5,782 nucleotides of DNA from WOZL01 sp041678645 (GCA_041678645.1 JBAYNT010000037.1:1-5782); one strand, 5' to 3'; shown: positions 1-5,616, counted from the stretch's first letter. Program-made: numbers and translations. The notes: a model not told the origin generated them from the sequence alone.

Positions 1-2
1 TA

Positions 3-278
3 TTTAATATGCATACACATCCTCAGCACAGAGATGATAGGGGAGTAGAGTATTACAATTTTTTCTCTGCACAGGATATTAGGTCATTGCTTAGTAGTAA
101 TGTAGCTATAACTGGGCTAATTACAGACAAGCTATGGATATTAATTAGGACAAATAAAACTCCTAAGAACATAAATAATCTTACAGATAGAGATATAAAT
201 CTTGAAAATTTCAAAAGGCTCAGTATAGGAGTATATTGTGGAGAATTTAATAAGAAGGTAGAGAAAGTATCTACTTAA
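3..278 (+). CDS. JAB/MPN (JAMM)-type metallopeptidase-like protein, 5'-truncated
   Basis: The frame is open to the left window edge and reads F-N-M-H-T-H-P at its start. The ATG at 9 is therefore probably internal: in JAMM folds the HxHP motif follows a beta strand and is not N-terminal. Visible are HTHP (bases 12-23) and, about 15 residues later, F-S-A-Q-D-I. Together these match the H-x-H-P ... S-x-x-D zinc-binding signature of JAB1/MPN/Mov34 enzymes. The catalytic Glu that precedes the HxH would lie outside the window. A hydrophobic stretch follows (VAITGLITDKLWILI), like the strand after the metal site, and then a charged C-terminal tail. The spacing between HxHP and SxxD is longer than in RadC or archaeal JAMM proteins, so this would be a divergent subgroup. 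The family includes isopeptidases, peptidases and non-enzymatic members; the substrate cannot be judged. The gene converges on the DUF2207 gene with 3 bp between stops. The family call is moderately secure and the start is unknown. Confidence 0.6.
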   Translation, partial: FNMHTHPQHRDDRGVEYYNFFSAQDIRSLLSSNVAITGLITDKLWILIRTNKTPKNINNLTDRDINLENFKRLSIGVYCGEFNKKVEKVST

Positions 279-281
279 ACT

Positions 282-1997
282 CTACCAGCTGCCACCACCA
301 GAGCCACCACCTCCACCACCAGAGGAGCCTCCACTAAAACCTGAGCCTCCTGATGACCATCCACTAGATCTATAACCAGAACTACTACCATATGCTTTGG
401 TAGTTGCACTCTTAATTCCACTATTAAGAGCATTTAGTGATTTGTTGAGCATATATGCATCGAACGCATTAAAATCACCTCTATACCAATCAGGCTGTGT
501 ATCCTTATACAGGTCCTCAAACTCCTTAGCCCATTTCTTCTCTAACCCAAATATCATAGCGTAGGGAAGTAATGTCTCAAATACACCTCTAAATTTTTCA
601 GGGTCATTATGAAATTCAATTCTATGTTTCTCTGCAGTATCTATATACATTCTAAGCCCCTTTAGTTCGTAATACAGTTCATTACCCTCTTTACTTCTTA
701 TATCTATCTTAGAAGCGATTATAGCAATGGCTATACCACTAATACCCACACCTATTGCTGTACCTGCAGCTGCAAAAGCAGTTAGTAATGGTAAAAGGAA
801 GAAAAATCCTCCTCCTGCAGTGAAAAGGCCTAACATTGAAAGTAAACTCTTTGTGGTAACCCTCTTTGTATCTATATATTCTGAGCTACTAGATTTAGCA
901 GATGAAAAAATACTCTGTACCTTATTTGTAAAGCTAGAAGGCATCTTCCCAATCTTCACTTTGTCGTCCTTCTCAAATAGGGAGTTAAACAAATCCTCTA
1001 TATGCGAAGGTCCCTTTTGAATATGTTCTACCTCCTTCTTAAGGAAAGTTTTCTTACCCTCTTTCTCTATAGATAGATGGCCCTTGGTTGCAAGCCATAT
1101 GATAGTTGCAGAAATATGTTTGAATTCCTGCTTAAGCTGATAGACATAGCCACCAATTAAAGGATCTAAATCATCTGGGACTTCGTAGTGGGGGATGATG
1201 GTGATTTCCCTGTTCTTCCATTTCTTCTTTAGCATAGATAGTAGAATGATAGTTACAGGAATTGGTAGGAGAATACCTAAGTTACTTATGATAATACCTA
1301 ACCATATCTGTGCACTCCTATCCTTAATACTATCTGGAGGGAATTTAAGAGCAAAAGTTAATGCTTCATAAGGTTCTAATCTAGTAGTAGTTTCTAAAAG
1401 ATATCCATTATCTGTCTTACTAAATTGACAATTCTGTGTAGTAGAACCCTCTTCTCCTGTATAGCAGATGCTATCTGTAGACTCTCCAAAAGTGGAAATC
1501 ATTGTATTAGCCTTTAGGATAGGGACTTCCCATCCTGGGCCAATTACATTTAGATATACCTCGTCATGAGTATCAAAGTATGATATGCCTGCATCTTGTA
1601 GGGTATAGTCAACTACAAAAACATATGGACCCATAATGGTAGTATCAGGATCGCCAACCTTTAATTCAACCCAACCCATACCACTAGTTCTTTCATATAG
1701 GCCTTTTGATAGCTCTGGTTGTCCTTCTGGATAGTAGTAGAGATTATTTAAATTAAAGGCTGTGGCTCTTTTAAAACCACCTACACTATACTCTATGGGT
1801 AATTCCCAAAATATACCGTGCTTATATGTATCAAAGTAGTAGTGAATCTCTTCTGTAACATCTATTGTAGCGTCCTGATTAATAGTTATATCACTATTAA
1901 ACTGTGAGATATGCTCGTAGTTGAGCTCTTGAGCGCTTAGAGGTGCAACAAATACACTACACAGAAAGAAAACTGCAAGTAATAGATACTTCTTCAT
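282..1997 (-). CDS. DUF2207 family membrane protein with Gly/Ser-rich C-terminus
   Basis: A 571-residue predicted envelope protein of unknown biochemical function. Residues 1-22 form a signal peptide (KK, hydrophobic core, then APLSA before Q23). Residues ~23-225 are the extracytoplasmic beta-rich DUF2207 region, beginning with the typical pattern of strands around I-x-Q-D-A-T-I-D-V-T-E-E. C178 and C190 could form a disulfide outside the cell. Membrane segment 1 is ~230-256, followed by a basic KKKWKNR patch. A cytoplasmic region (~257-385) follows, then two close membrane segments (~386-407 and 410-428). The next region includes LPYAMIFGLEKKW (477-489), typical of this family. The tail is rich in Gly and Ser and ends in GSW, as many DUF2207 proteins do. 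The gene follows lemA by 9 bp with a weak AAGAG ribosome site, so the two are co-transcribed. LemA-DUF2207 pairs recur in many bacteria, which suggests joint action at the membrane, but no activity is established. Confidence 0.9.
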   Translation of the reverse strand: MKKYLLLAVFFLCSVFVAPLSAQELNYEHISQFNSDITINQDATIDVTEEIHYYFDTYKHGIFWELPIEYSVGGFKRATAFNLNNLYYYPEGQPELSKGLYERTSGMGWVELKVGDPDTTIMGPYVFVVDYTLQDAGISYFDTHDEVYLNVIGPGWEVPILKANTMISTFGESTDSICYTGEEGSTTQNCQFSKTDNGYLLETTTRLEPYEALTFALKFPPDSIKDRSAQIWLGIIISNLGILLPIPVTIILLSMLKKKWKNREITIIPHYEVPDDLDPLIGGYVYQLKQEFKHISATIIWLATKGHLSIEKEGKKTFLKKEVEHIQKGPSHIEDLFNSLFEKDDKVKIGKMPSSFTNKVQSIFSSAKSSSSEYIDTKRVTTKSLLSMLGLFTAGGGFFFLLPLLTAFAAAGTAIGVGISGIAIAIIASKIDIRSKEGNELYYELKGLRMYIDTAEKHRIEFHNDPEKFRGVFETLLPYAMIFGLEKKWAKEFEDLYKDTQPDWYRGDFNAFDAYMLNKSLNALNSGIKSATTKAYGSSSGYRSSGWSSGGSGFSGGSSGGGGGGSGGGSW

Positions 1998-2006
1998 ACT
2001 CTTAAT

Positions 2007-2552
2007 TTAGAACTTAATCTTTACATTCTCTTTCTCTTCTTCTGATGCTTCGAAAAATGGCATAGCTTTATACCCCATTATTCCTGCAATTATGCTATTT
2101 GGAAATACAGCAATCATACTGTTGAAATCTCTAACTGTACCATTGTAGAACCTTCTAGATTTTTGAATATTATCCTCTAAAGCTTTAAGACTTACCTGTA
2201 GCTCTCTAAAATTCTCGTTAGCTTTAAGCTCTGGATAGTTCTCTGCTACTGCTAGAAGTTGAGTGATAGCTCCGCTAAGCTGTTTTTCATACTCCATTTT
2301 CTCTCCAAGTGAACCTGCGGACATAGCTTTGGTTCGCATTTCAGTTACCTTTGTAAAGGTGTCTTGCTCGTGCTTTGCATAGCCTTTAACGATCTCTACA
2401 AGGTTAGGGATCATGTCATACCTTTGCTTTAAGAAAGTCTCTATATCAGAAGATGCCTCATTAACTAAGACCTTCTGTTTAGCAAGCTTGTTGTAAAGAG
2501 ATATGAGTAGTCCAATGATTACGACTACTGCTGCTAATATTGCAATCCACAT
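2007..2552 (-). CDS. lemA: LemA family protein
   Basis: A 181-residue protein of the usual LemA length. Residues 1-20 form one N-terminal membrane segment with few charges outside it (MWIAILAAVVVIIGLLISLY). The rest is a long helical, probably coiled-coil domain. Family hallmarks include VNEASSDIETFLKQRYDMIPNL (residues 31-52 approximately) and AVAENYPELKANENF. They also include RRFYNGTVRDFNS and the FPNSIIAGIMGY segment before the acidic tail. LemA proteins are anchored in the membrane with the helical bundle exposed; their molecular role is not settled. The ATG is preferred because it sits directly before the membrane segment, as in homologues. There is no clear Shine-Dalgarno before it, unlike the neighbouring operon. 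It is the first gene of a two-gene unit with the DUF2207 gene and has its own promoter at 2582-2610. Confidence 0.93.
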   Translation of the reverse strand: MWIAILAAVVVIIGLLISLYNKLAKQKVLVNEASSDIETFLKQRYDMIPNLVEIVKGYAKHEQDTFTKVTEMRTKAMSAGSLGEKMEYEKQLSGAITQLLAVAENYPELKANENFRELQVSLKALEDNIQKSRRFYNGTVRDFNSMIAVFPNSIIAGIMGYKAMPFFEASEEEKENVKIKF

Positions 2553-2581
2553 AGTAAATATTTTACTAAAGTTAATATTAA

Positions 2582-2610
2582 ATAATATCCTTTTTGAACA
2601 TTTTAATCAA
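2582..2610 (-). promoter_or_regulatory. Sigma70-type promoter of lemA-DUF2207
   Basis: Read on the minus strand, TTGATT (2610-2605) is followed by exactly 17 bases and TATTAT (2587-2582). These match the -35 and -10 consensus at 4/6 and 5/6 positions with ideal spacing. Transcription would begin near 2575, giving a leader of about 22 nt before the lemA ATG. This leader is A/T-rich and has no GGAGG-like sequence. The AT-rich background lowers certainty, but the position and spacing are right. Confidence 0.65.
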
Positions 2611-2718
2611 TATTGGGGTTGCAATTATAGATAATGTATTGTTTAGTGAGAAGGTTAAGGCTAGCGGAGTGTTATTGTGAAATAAGTTTCGTTTTACCTA
2701 AAAAGGAAAACTCATCAG

Positions 2719-2733
2719 ATTTGCTAAGCAAAT
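2719..2733 (-). repeat. Short hairpin, weak terminator candidate
   Basis: ATTTGC and GCAAAT form a perfect 6-bp stem around a 3-nt loop. Read on the minus strand, the stem is followed after 8 bases by a T-rich stretch (TTTTCCTTTTT, about 2711-2701). It lies downstream of the deacetylase/glycosyltransferase operon and could help end its transcript. The stem is short, AT-rich and separated from the T tract, so a terminator role is weak. Confidence 0.3.
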
Positions 2734-2740
2734 GACTTAT

Positions 2741-2805
2741 AAGTTAAAAGAAGGGATCTAAATATTGTGAAGTGTATAAAACACAAACACGCCTTCTTTT
2801 AACTT
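2741..2805. repeat. 14-bp perfect inverted repeat with 37-bp loop
   Basis: The left arm AAGTTAAAAGAAGG (2741-2754) and right arm CCTTCTTTTAACTT (2792-2805) are perfect complements. The loop contains a minor GTGT/ACAC hairpin (2772-2784). On the plus strand the right arm is followed by TAG and seven T (2809-2815), so it resembles an intrinsic terminator for rightward transcription. No rightward gene lies upstream. On the minus strand no T run follows. It could be the end of an unrecognised plus-strand small RNA, a structured 3' region of the operon mRNA, or a small mobile-repeat remnant. Confidence 0.7.
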
Positions 2806-2813
2806 TAGTTTTT

Positions 2814-2877
2814 TTGTCTCTCCTGTCCACTATCTGTGACAGTTTTTTAGTGCCTTTATAAATAAAGGGAGAGACAA
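2814..2877. repeat. 10-bp inverted repeat enclosing smaller hairpins
   Basis: The outer arms TTGTCTCTCC (2814-2823) and GGAGAGACAA (2868-2877) pair perfectly. Inside are CTTTA/TAAAG (2854-2858 with 2863-2867) and CACTA/TAGTG (2828-2832 with 2848-2852). A transcript could therefore fold into a branched structure of about 64 nt. It begins 25 bases downstream of the small membrane-protein stop and 8 bases from the neighbouring inverted repeat of almost the same size. Neither strand shows a classic terminator T tract right after it. Confidence 0.6.
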
Positions 2878-2901
2878 TAATATTCAATTGTAAAGTTTCT
2901 T

Positions 2902-3081
2902 TTATTTTATGCTCAATTTCTTTTCTCCTTTCAGCAGACGAGCAAATGAATAAATCATTATCGCCAATGCTATAACTGAGAAGAAGACCAAAACCCAAGT
3001 GTGGGAATAAATTCCCCAAACGAGAGCTACGGAGAAAACTCCTCCTCCTGTTGCAGGAATTACCGGTCCATACCCATTCAT
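2902..3081 (-). CDS. 59-residue single-span membrane protein with IPATG sorting-like motif
   Basis: The gene starts at ATG 3081-3079 and stops at TAA 2904-2902. A strong ribosome site (AAAGGAGG, 5 nt spacing) sits in the 20-bp gap after the glycosyltransferase gene. The protein begins MNGYGPV, then I-P-A-T-G at residues 8-12 followed by two more Gly. Next come hydrophobic residues ~15-25, a main membrane span ~29-47 (WVLVFFSVIALAIMIYSFA), and a basic tail with R48, K51, K54 and K55. The order LPXTG-like motif, hydrophobic span, positive tail is that of a cell-wall sorting signal. It lacks a signal peptide and has only seven residues before the motif. The positive-inside rule predicts N-terminus out and C-terminus in. 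Its operon encodes a sortase domain two genes upstream, so it is probably a minimal sortase substrate or a membrane nucleophile. I do not recognise a named family. The reading is well supported by the ribosome site and protein character; the function is inferred. Confidence 0.8.
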   Translation of the reverse strand: MNGYGPVIPATGGGVFSVALVWGIYSHTWVLVFFSVIALAIMIYSFARLLKGEKKLSIK

Positions 3082-3086
3082 TTCAA

Positions 3087-3094
3087 CCTCCTTT
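3087..3094 (-). promoter_or_regulatory. Strong ribosome binding site of the 59-residue gene
   Basis: Minus-strand AAAGGAGG followed by 5 bases and ATG. It is the main evidence that this very short frame is translated. It also decides against the overlapping frame that would start with TTG at 3019, which has no such site. Confidence 0.85.
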
Positions 3095-3101
3095 CATTAT
3101 T

Positions 3102-4148
3102 CTACCAAGATTGTTTTTTATTTGTGAGAAAATTGTAATATGCATGGTATTGGTTACTAGTTTGTAAAATCCCATATAACAATTCGGGAATCAGCAACAA
3201 TCTGAATACATAATCTAAAACATTCCTTTCTTCGAGATATTTTAATCTGTAGATACTAGAACTCATACTTAGGAGAGTAATAATCAACACAAGTCCATGC
3301 ATTAATAAACCTCCTCTAAACAGCAAGGCCACGAACATAATTAGAAAAACCCATTGGAAAATGGTAATTATATTCATCACATAATGTTGAATTATGTGGT
3401 TTTTTGTGACAACATTCCATCCATGTTTTTTAAGAGTATCTACTCCCCCTCGGTTCCATCTGAGTCGTTGTTTCCACCAATCCCTTAATTTGACAGGGAC
3501 CTCAGTCCATGCTTTCATCTCCAGTTCGATGGTAACATTGTATCCTGCTTCTTTGTATCTGATGGTAAGATCGTAGTCCTCGACTAGATTATCATCATCA
3601 AAACCACCAACTTCTAGAATGGAACTCCATCTATGTAATGCTGCCATTCCATGCACTACTTTGATACATCCTAACGTTTCAACTCTTTGTGAGTCAAATA
3701 GAGAATATTCCAGTCTTTGGAGGTAATACAAAAACCATTCAAAAAGATTTTTACCCTCATATGGCAAAACTCCAGCTTTTGAACAAACAGCTGCTAAAGT
3801 ACGGTCTGAACTCAAAGTGTTCCAAGCCCTCTCAACAGCATAAACATCTATTCGCGTATCTGCATCCATTAACAAAATAGCATCAAGAGGGTAGTTACCA
3901 ATAGTCGTAATGGCTTGGTTTACCGCTCCTGCTTTTTTCTTGTTATTATCAACTGTTTCCATTAATTTCACATTTGGATACTGTCTCTCGAATTCTTTGA
4001 CAATAGAAACTGTATCATCGGAGCAATTGTCTGCGACAATTAGGATGGAAATTCCTAGGGATTGGTTTAATAAATCTACTATTGTATTTGCAATAATCTT
4101 TTGCTCATTGTGAGCCGGAACTATTGCTAACAATTGTGGACTCTTCAT
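3102..4148 (-). CDS. Processive family 2 glycosyltransferase (poly-hexosamine/exopolysaccharide synthase type)
   Basis: A 348-residue membrane enzyme expected to polymerise a beta-linked polysaccharide from a nucleotide sugar on the cytoplasmic face. The GT-A domain shows PAHNE (11-15), DNCSDD (40-45) and the metal/nucleotide-binding DAD (95-97). It also has VHGMAALHR (165-173), the acceptor-side E190-D191 in VEDYDLTIRY, and QRLRW (227-231). The ED and QxxRW motifs are those of processive enzymes such as cellulose, hyaluronan, chitin/NodC and PgaC/IcaA synthases. Hydrophobic segments follow at ~256-277, 281-298 and 312-330. The N-terminal membrane segments found in PgaC or BcsA are absent. 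Its partner deacetylase points to an N-acetylhexosamine polymer, but the sugar cannot be read from sequence. The start is fixed by AAAGGAG 5 bases upstream, inside the 3' end of the deacetylase-sortase gene. The 44-bp overlap suggests translational coupling. Confidence 0.9.
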   Translation of the reverse strand: MKSPQLLAIVPAHNEQKIIANTIVDLLNQSLGISILIVADNCSDDTVSIVKEFERQYPNVKLMETVDNNKKKAGAVNQAITTIGNYPLDAILLMDADTRIDVYAVERAWNTLSSDRTLAAVCSKAGVLPYEGKNLFEWFLYYLQRLEYSLFDSQRVETLGCIKVVHGMAALHRWSSILEVGGFDDDNLVEDYDLTIRYKEAGYNVTIELEMKAWTEVPVKLRDWWKQRLRWNRGGVDTLKKHGWNVVTKNHIIQHYVMNIITIFQWVFLIMFVALLFRGGLLMHGLVLIITLLSMSSSIYRLKYLEERNVLDYVFRLLLIPELLYGILQTSNQYHAYYNFLTNKKQSW

Positions 4149-5475
4149 TATAACTCCTTTCTGAGACTACCAAGAGTCTTCTCCAGTCTGTTCCATACGG
4201 TGTACATGTAATAAGTATAAGGTATGACTTTTCATCTTCAATTCCAAGGTTATGGTACATAGCAACCGTTTTCCAAAGGTCTTCAGGAAGAATTTCAATC
4301 AATTCAATAACCATGAAGTTGATTCCAAGATTTTGAGTTTTAATTGATACAGAATCATTTATTTGCATTCTATCCAATTTGGCAAAAATCTTAGGGGTTA
4401 TTCCCCATTGACGATGCCCAATAATGATAGATGCCCCAGGCACTCCAATATCCTCTAAATATGGACTAGCACTAGGACATATCAATATAGGAGCTTCATG
4501 CAATTTTGAGAAATCATATACATCTTGGCTGTCTTGACAAACTATTTCTAAGGAGTTCACTATTTCAAGTTTAGGTATTTCCAAAGAAACATCATTTTGA
4601 AAATCTTCTGGAGTAATACCATCATATGACTTGGCGTTTACTATTTCTAATTCAGGCGTTAAGCCTTCAGCATATCCAAAATCTGAAAAAATTTGATTAG
4701 GCAATGCAACTTCTAATGAAGAATTCTCTATGATATTTAATAGCATATCGAATTGCTCCACAGTATGTTGCCAATGGTTTCTTGGTTCATCAACTATTGA
4801 ATGTAGTATAATGACCAACCAGCCACCATCTTCTGCCTCGGAAACTACTCTCTCAATATCTTGATCCTCAGTATCTGCAGTAAGAGCAAATGCTGTTACA
4901 TGCCTCCATGGAGGTATGGGATTGATTTCTTCAGTCGATGATCTCCAGTAATAATAACTAGCATCTATCAAACTCTGACCAAAATCTAATCCGTTTTGAC
5001 CGTAAGGAAAGGTAAACGAAGGTACAAAATAGCCCTTCTCTTCAAGATCGGTTTTAGAACCAAGAATTTCTGATTTTAATATGTACTCATTCTCTATTTC
5101 ATTCAGTCTTTCATGTGTTCTAGAATGACTTGAAATTTCCCAACCATCATTATATAACTCATCAACTTGAGTCCACGTCATAATAGAGTTGCCTTCTGGC
5201 ACAAACTTCTCCATAGCGACATCTCGATCAGTAATTATTGATAGAACGCCTTGCCATCCATGCTCATCTAATTTTGGATAAGCAATTTCATATGTTGACA
5301 GGTATGCGTCATCAAACCAAAAAGTAACATATCCTTTCTTTTTTTCTATAGTTGGAGTTGGGGTTGTTGTTGGACTTAGATTCTGTGTATGTTCAACTTG
5401 TATTGTGCTACTATCGTAACTACAGCTTGTTATTACTACGATTAAAAAGAATAATATTAAGGCTTTTTTATACAT
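4105..5475 (-). CDS. Lipoprotein: polysaccharide deacetylase (CE4) fused to C-terminal sortase domain
   Basis: A 456-residue two-domain surface enzyme. Residues 1-18 are a lipoprotein signal with lipobox I-T-S-C (C18), followed by a Ser/Thr/Pro-rich tether (~33-42). Residues ~47-265 are a NodB-type deacetylase. It has TFWFDD with D55/D56, metal ligands H117 and H121 in SHSRTH, FPYG (156-159), and the late catalytic-type H225 in ILHS. The linker (~266-318) contains three LEIV repeats. Residues ~319-440 form a sortase core. It has I-I-I-G-H-R (H354), then F..L..M...DSVSI as in class D/E/F sortases, then L-I-T-C (C424), with R432/R433 before LLVV. All three sortase catalytic residues are therefore present. 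Known roles are removal of N-acetyl groups from hexosamine polymers (CE4) and cleavage of sorting motifs with transpeptidation (sortase). The start is set by AAGGAGG 5 bases upstream. It is the first gene of the operon. The fusion looks unusual; both domain calls are strong. Confidence 0.9.
   Translation of the reverse strand: MYKKALILFFLIVVITSCSYDSSTIQVEHTQNLSPTTTPTPTIEKKKGYVTFWFDDAYLSTYEIAYPKLDEHGWQGVLSIITDRDVAMEKFVPEGNSIMTWTQVDELYNDGWEISSHSRTHERLNEIENEYILKSEILGSKTDLEEKGYFVPSFTFPYGQNGLDFGQSLIDASYYYWRSSTEEINPIPPWRHVTAFALTADTEDQDIERVVSEAEDGGWLVIILHSIVDEPRNHWQHTVEQFDMLLNIIENSSLEVALPNQIFSDFGYAEGLTPELEIVNAKSYDGITPEDFQNDVSLEIPKLEIVNSLEIVCQDSQDVYDFSKLHEAPILICPSASPYLEDIGVPGASIIIGHRQWGITPKIFAKLDRMQINDSVSIKTQNLGINFMVIELIEILPEDLWKTVAMYHNLGIEDEKSYLILITCTPYGTDWRRLLVVSERSYNEESTIVSNSSGSQ
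4154..4160 (-). promoter_or_regulatory. Ribosome binding site of the glycosyltransferase gene, inside upstream CDS
   Basis: Minus-strand AAAGGAG with 5 bases to the ATG at 4148. It lies within the last codons of the deacetylase-sortase gene. Ribosomes finishing that gene pass over it, consistent with coupled translation. Confidence 0.75.
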
Positions 5476-5480
5476 CTTCT

Positions 5481-5487
5481 CCTCCTT
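5481..5487 (-). promoter_or_regulatory. Strong ribosome binding site of the deacetylase-sortase gene
   Basis: Minus-strand AAGGAGG is separated by AGAAG from the ATG at 5475. This start puts the basic-hydrophobic lipoprotein signal at the N-terminus, as expected. Confidence 0.85.
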
Positions 5488-5587
5488 CCAGGAAAGTAAT
5501 GATCTTTGCTTTTTAAGAACTTTACATTGTTAAAGAACATTCAGTTTACTATTTATCCTTAGTTAAAAAGGTTAGTAAAACTACAGA

Positions 5588-5616
5588 ATTATACATTATT
5601 TGACACCACAATTCAA
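5588..5616 (-). promoter_or_regulatory. Sigma70-type promoter of the deacetylase-sortase operon
   Basis: On the minus strand, TTGAAT (5616-5611), exactly 17 bases, then a perfect TATAAT (5593-5588). Transcription would start near 5581, leaving a leader of about 105 nt before the ATG. The leader has a small CTTTA/TAAAG hairpin but no riboswitch or tRNA-like pattern that I can recognise. The promoter lies beyond the terminator of the upstream cold-shock gene, so the operon appears to be transcribed independently. Confidence 0.8.

Larger units (their letters stand above)
2553..2901. other. Gene-free intergenic region with structured DNA
   Basis: I find no credible gene in these 349 bases on either strand. 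The lemA promoter occupies the left end. The right half (2719-2877) contains a short hairpin, a 10-bp palindrome (ACTTATAAGT, 2735-2744) and two adjacent large inverted repeats, listed separately. A 33-codon plus-strand frame starting with the ATG at about 2635 has no ribosome site and a poor composition, so it is not called. No minus-strand stem followed closely by a T run marks the end of the operon ending at 2902. Confidence 0.7.

Noticed and set aside
258..274. A terminator between the convergent genes (GTAGA/TCTAC hairpin)
   Set aside because: The stem is only 5 bp and no T run follows on either strand.
282..360. A repeat array of CCACCACCAGAG-like units
   Set aside because: These are the codons of the Gly/Ser-rich DUF2207 tail, which is normal for that family; not a CRISPR or mobile repeat.
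727..1020. A 97-codon plus-strand frame
   Set aside because: It lies antisense inside the well-supported DUF2207 gene; its low-complexity P/A/K-rich protein is a by-product of the opposite strand.
2744..3019. A 91-codon minus-strand frame beginning with TTG
   Set aside because: It overlaps the 59-residue gene in another frame, has no ATG and no ribosome site, and its second half runs through both inverted repeats. The shorter frame has a strong site and a coherent membrane protein.
4105..4107. Possible UGA recoding, because the deacetylase-sortase gene ends in TGA
   Set aside because: No gene in the window has an internal TGA, all Trp and Gly positions use standard codons, and reading through would run out of frame into the glycosyltransferase without adding a domain.
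3394..4113. Three plus-strand frames of 60-67 codons
   Set aside because: All are antisense to the conserved glycosyltransferase motifs and have no ribosome sites or recognisable domains.
5476..5581. A riboswitch in the ~105-nt operon leader
   Set aside because: Only a weak 5-bp hairpin is visible; I see no known aptamer pattern and no terminator-antiterminator pair.
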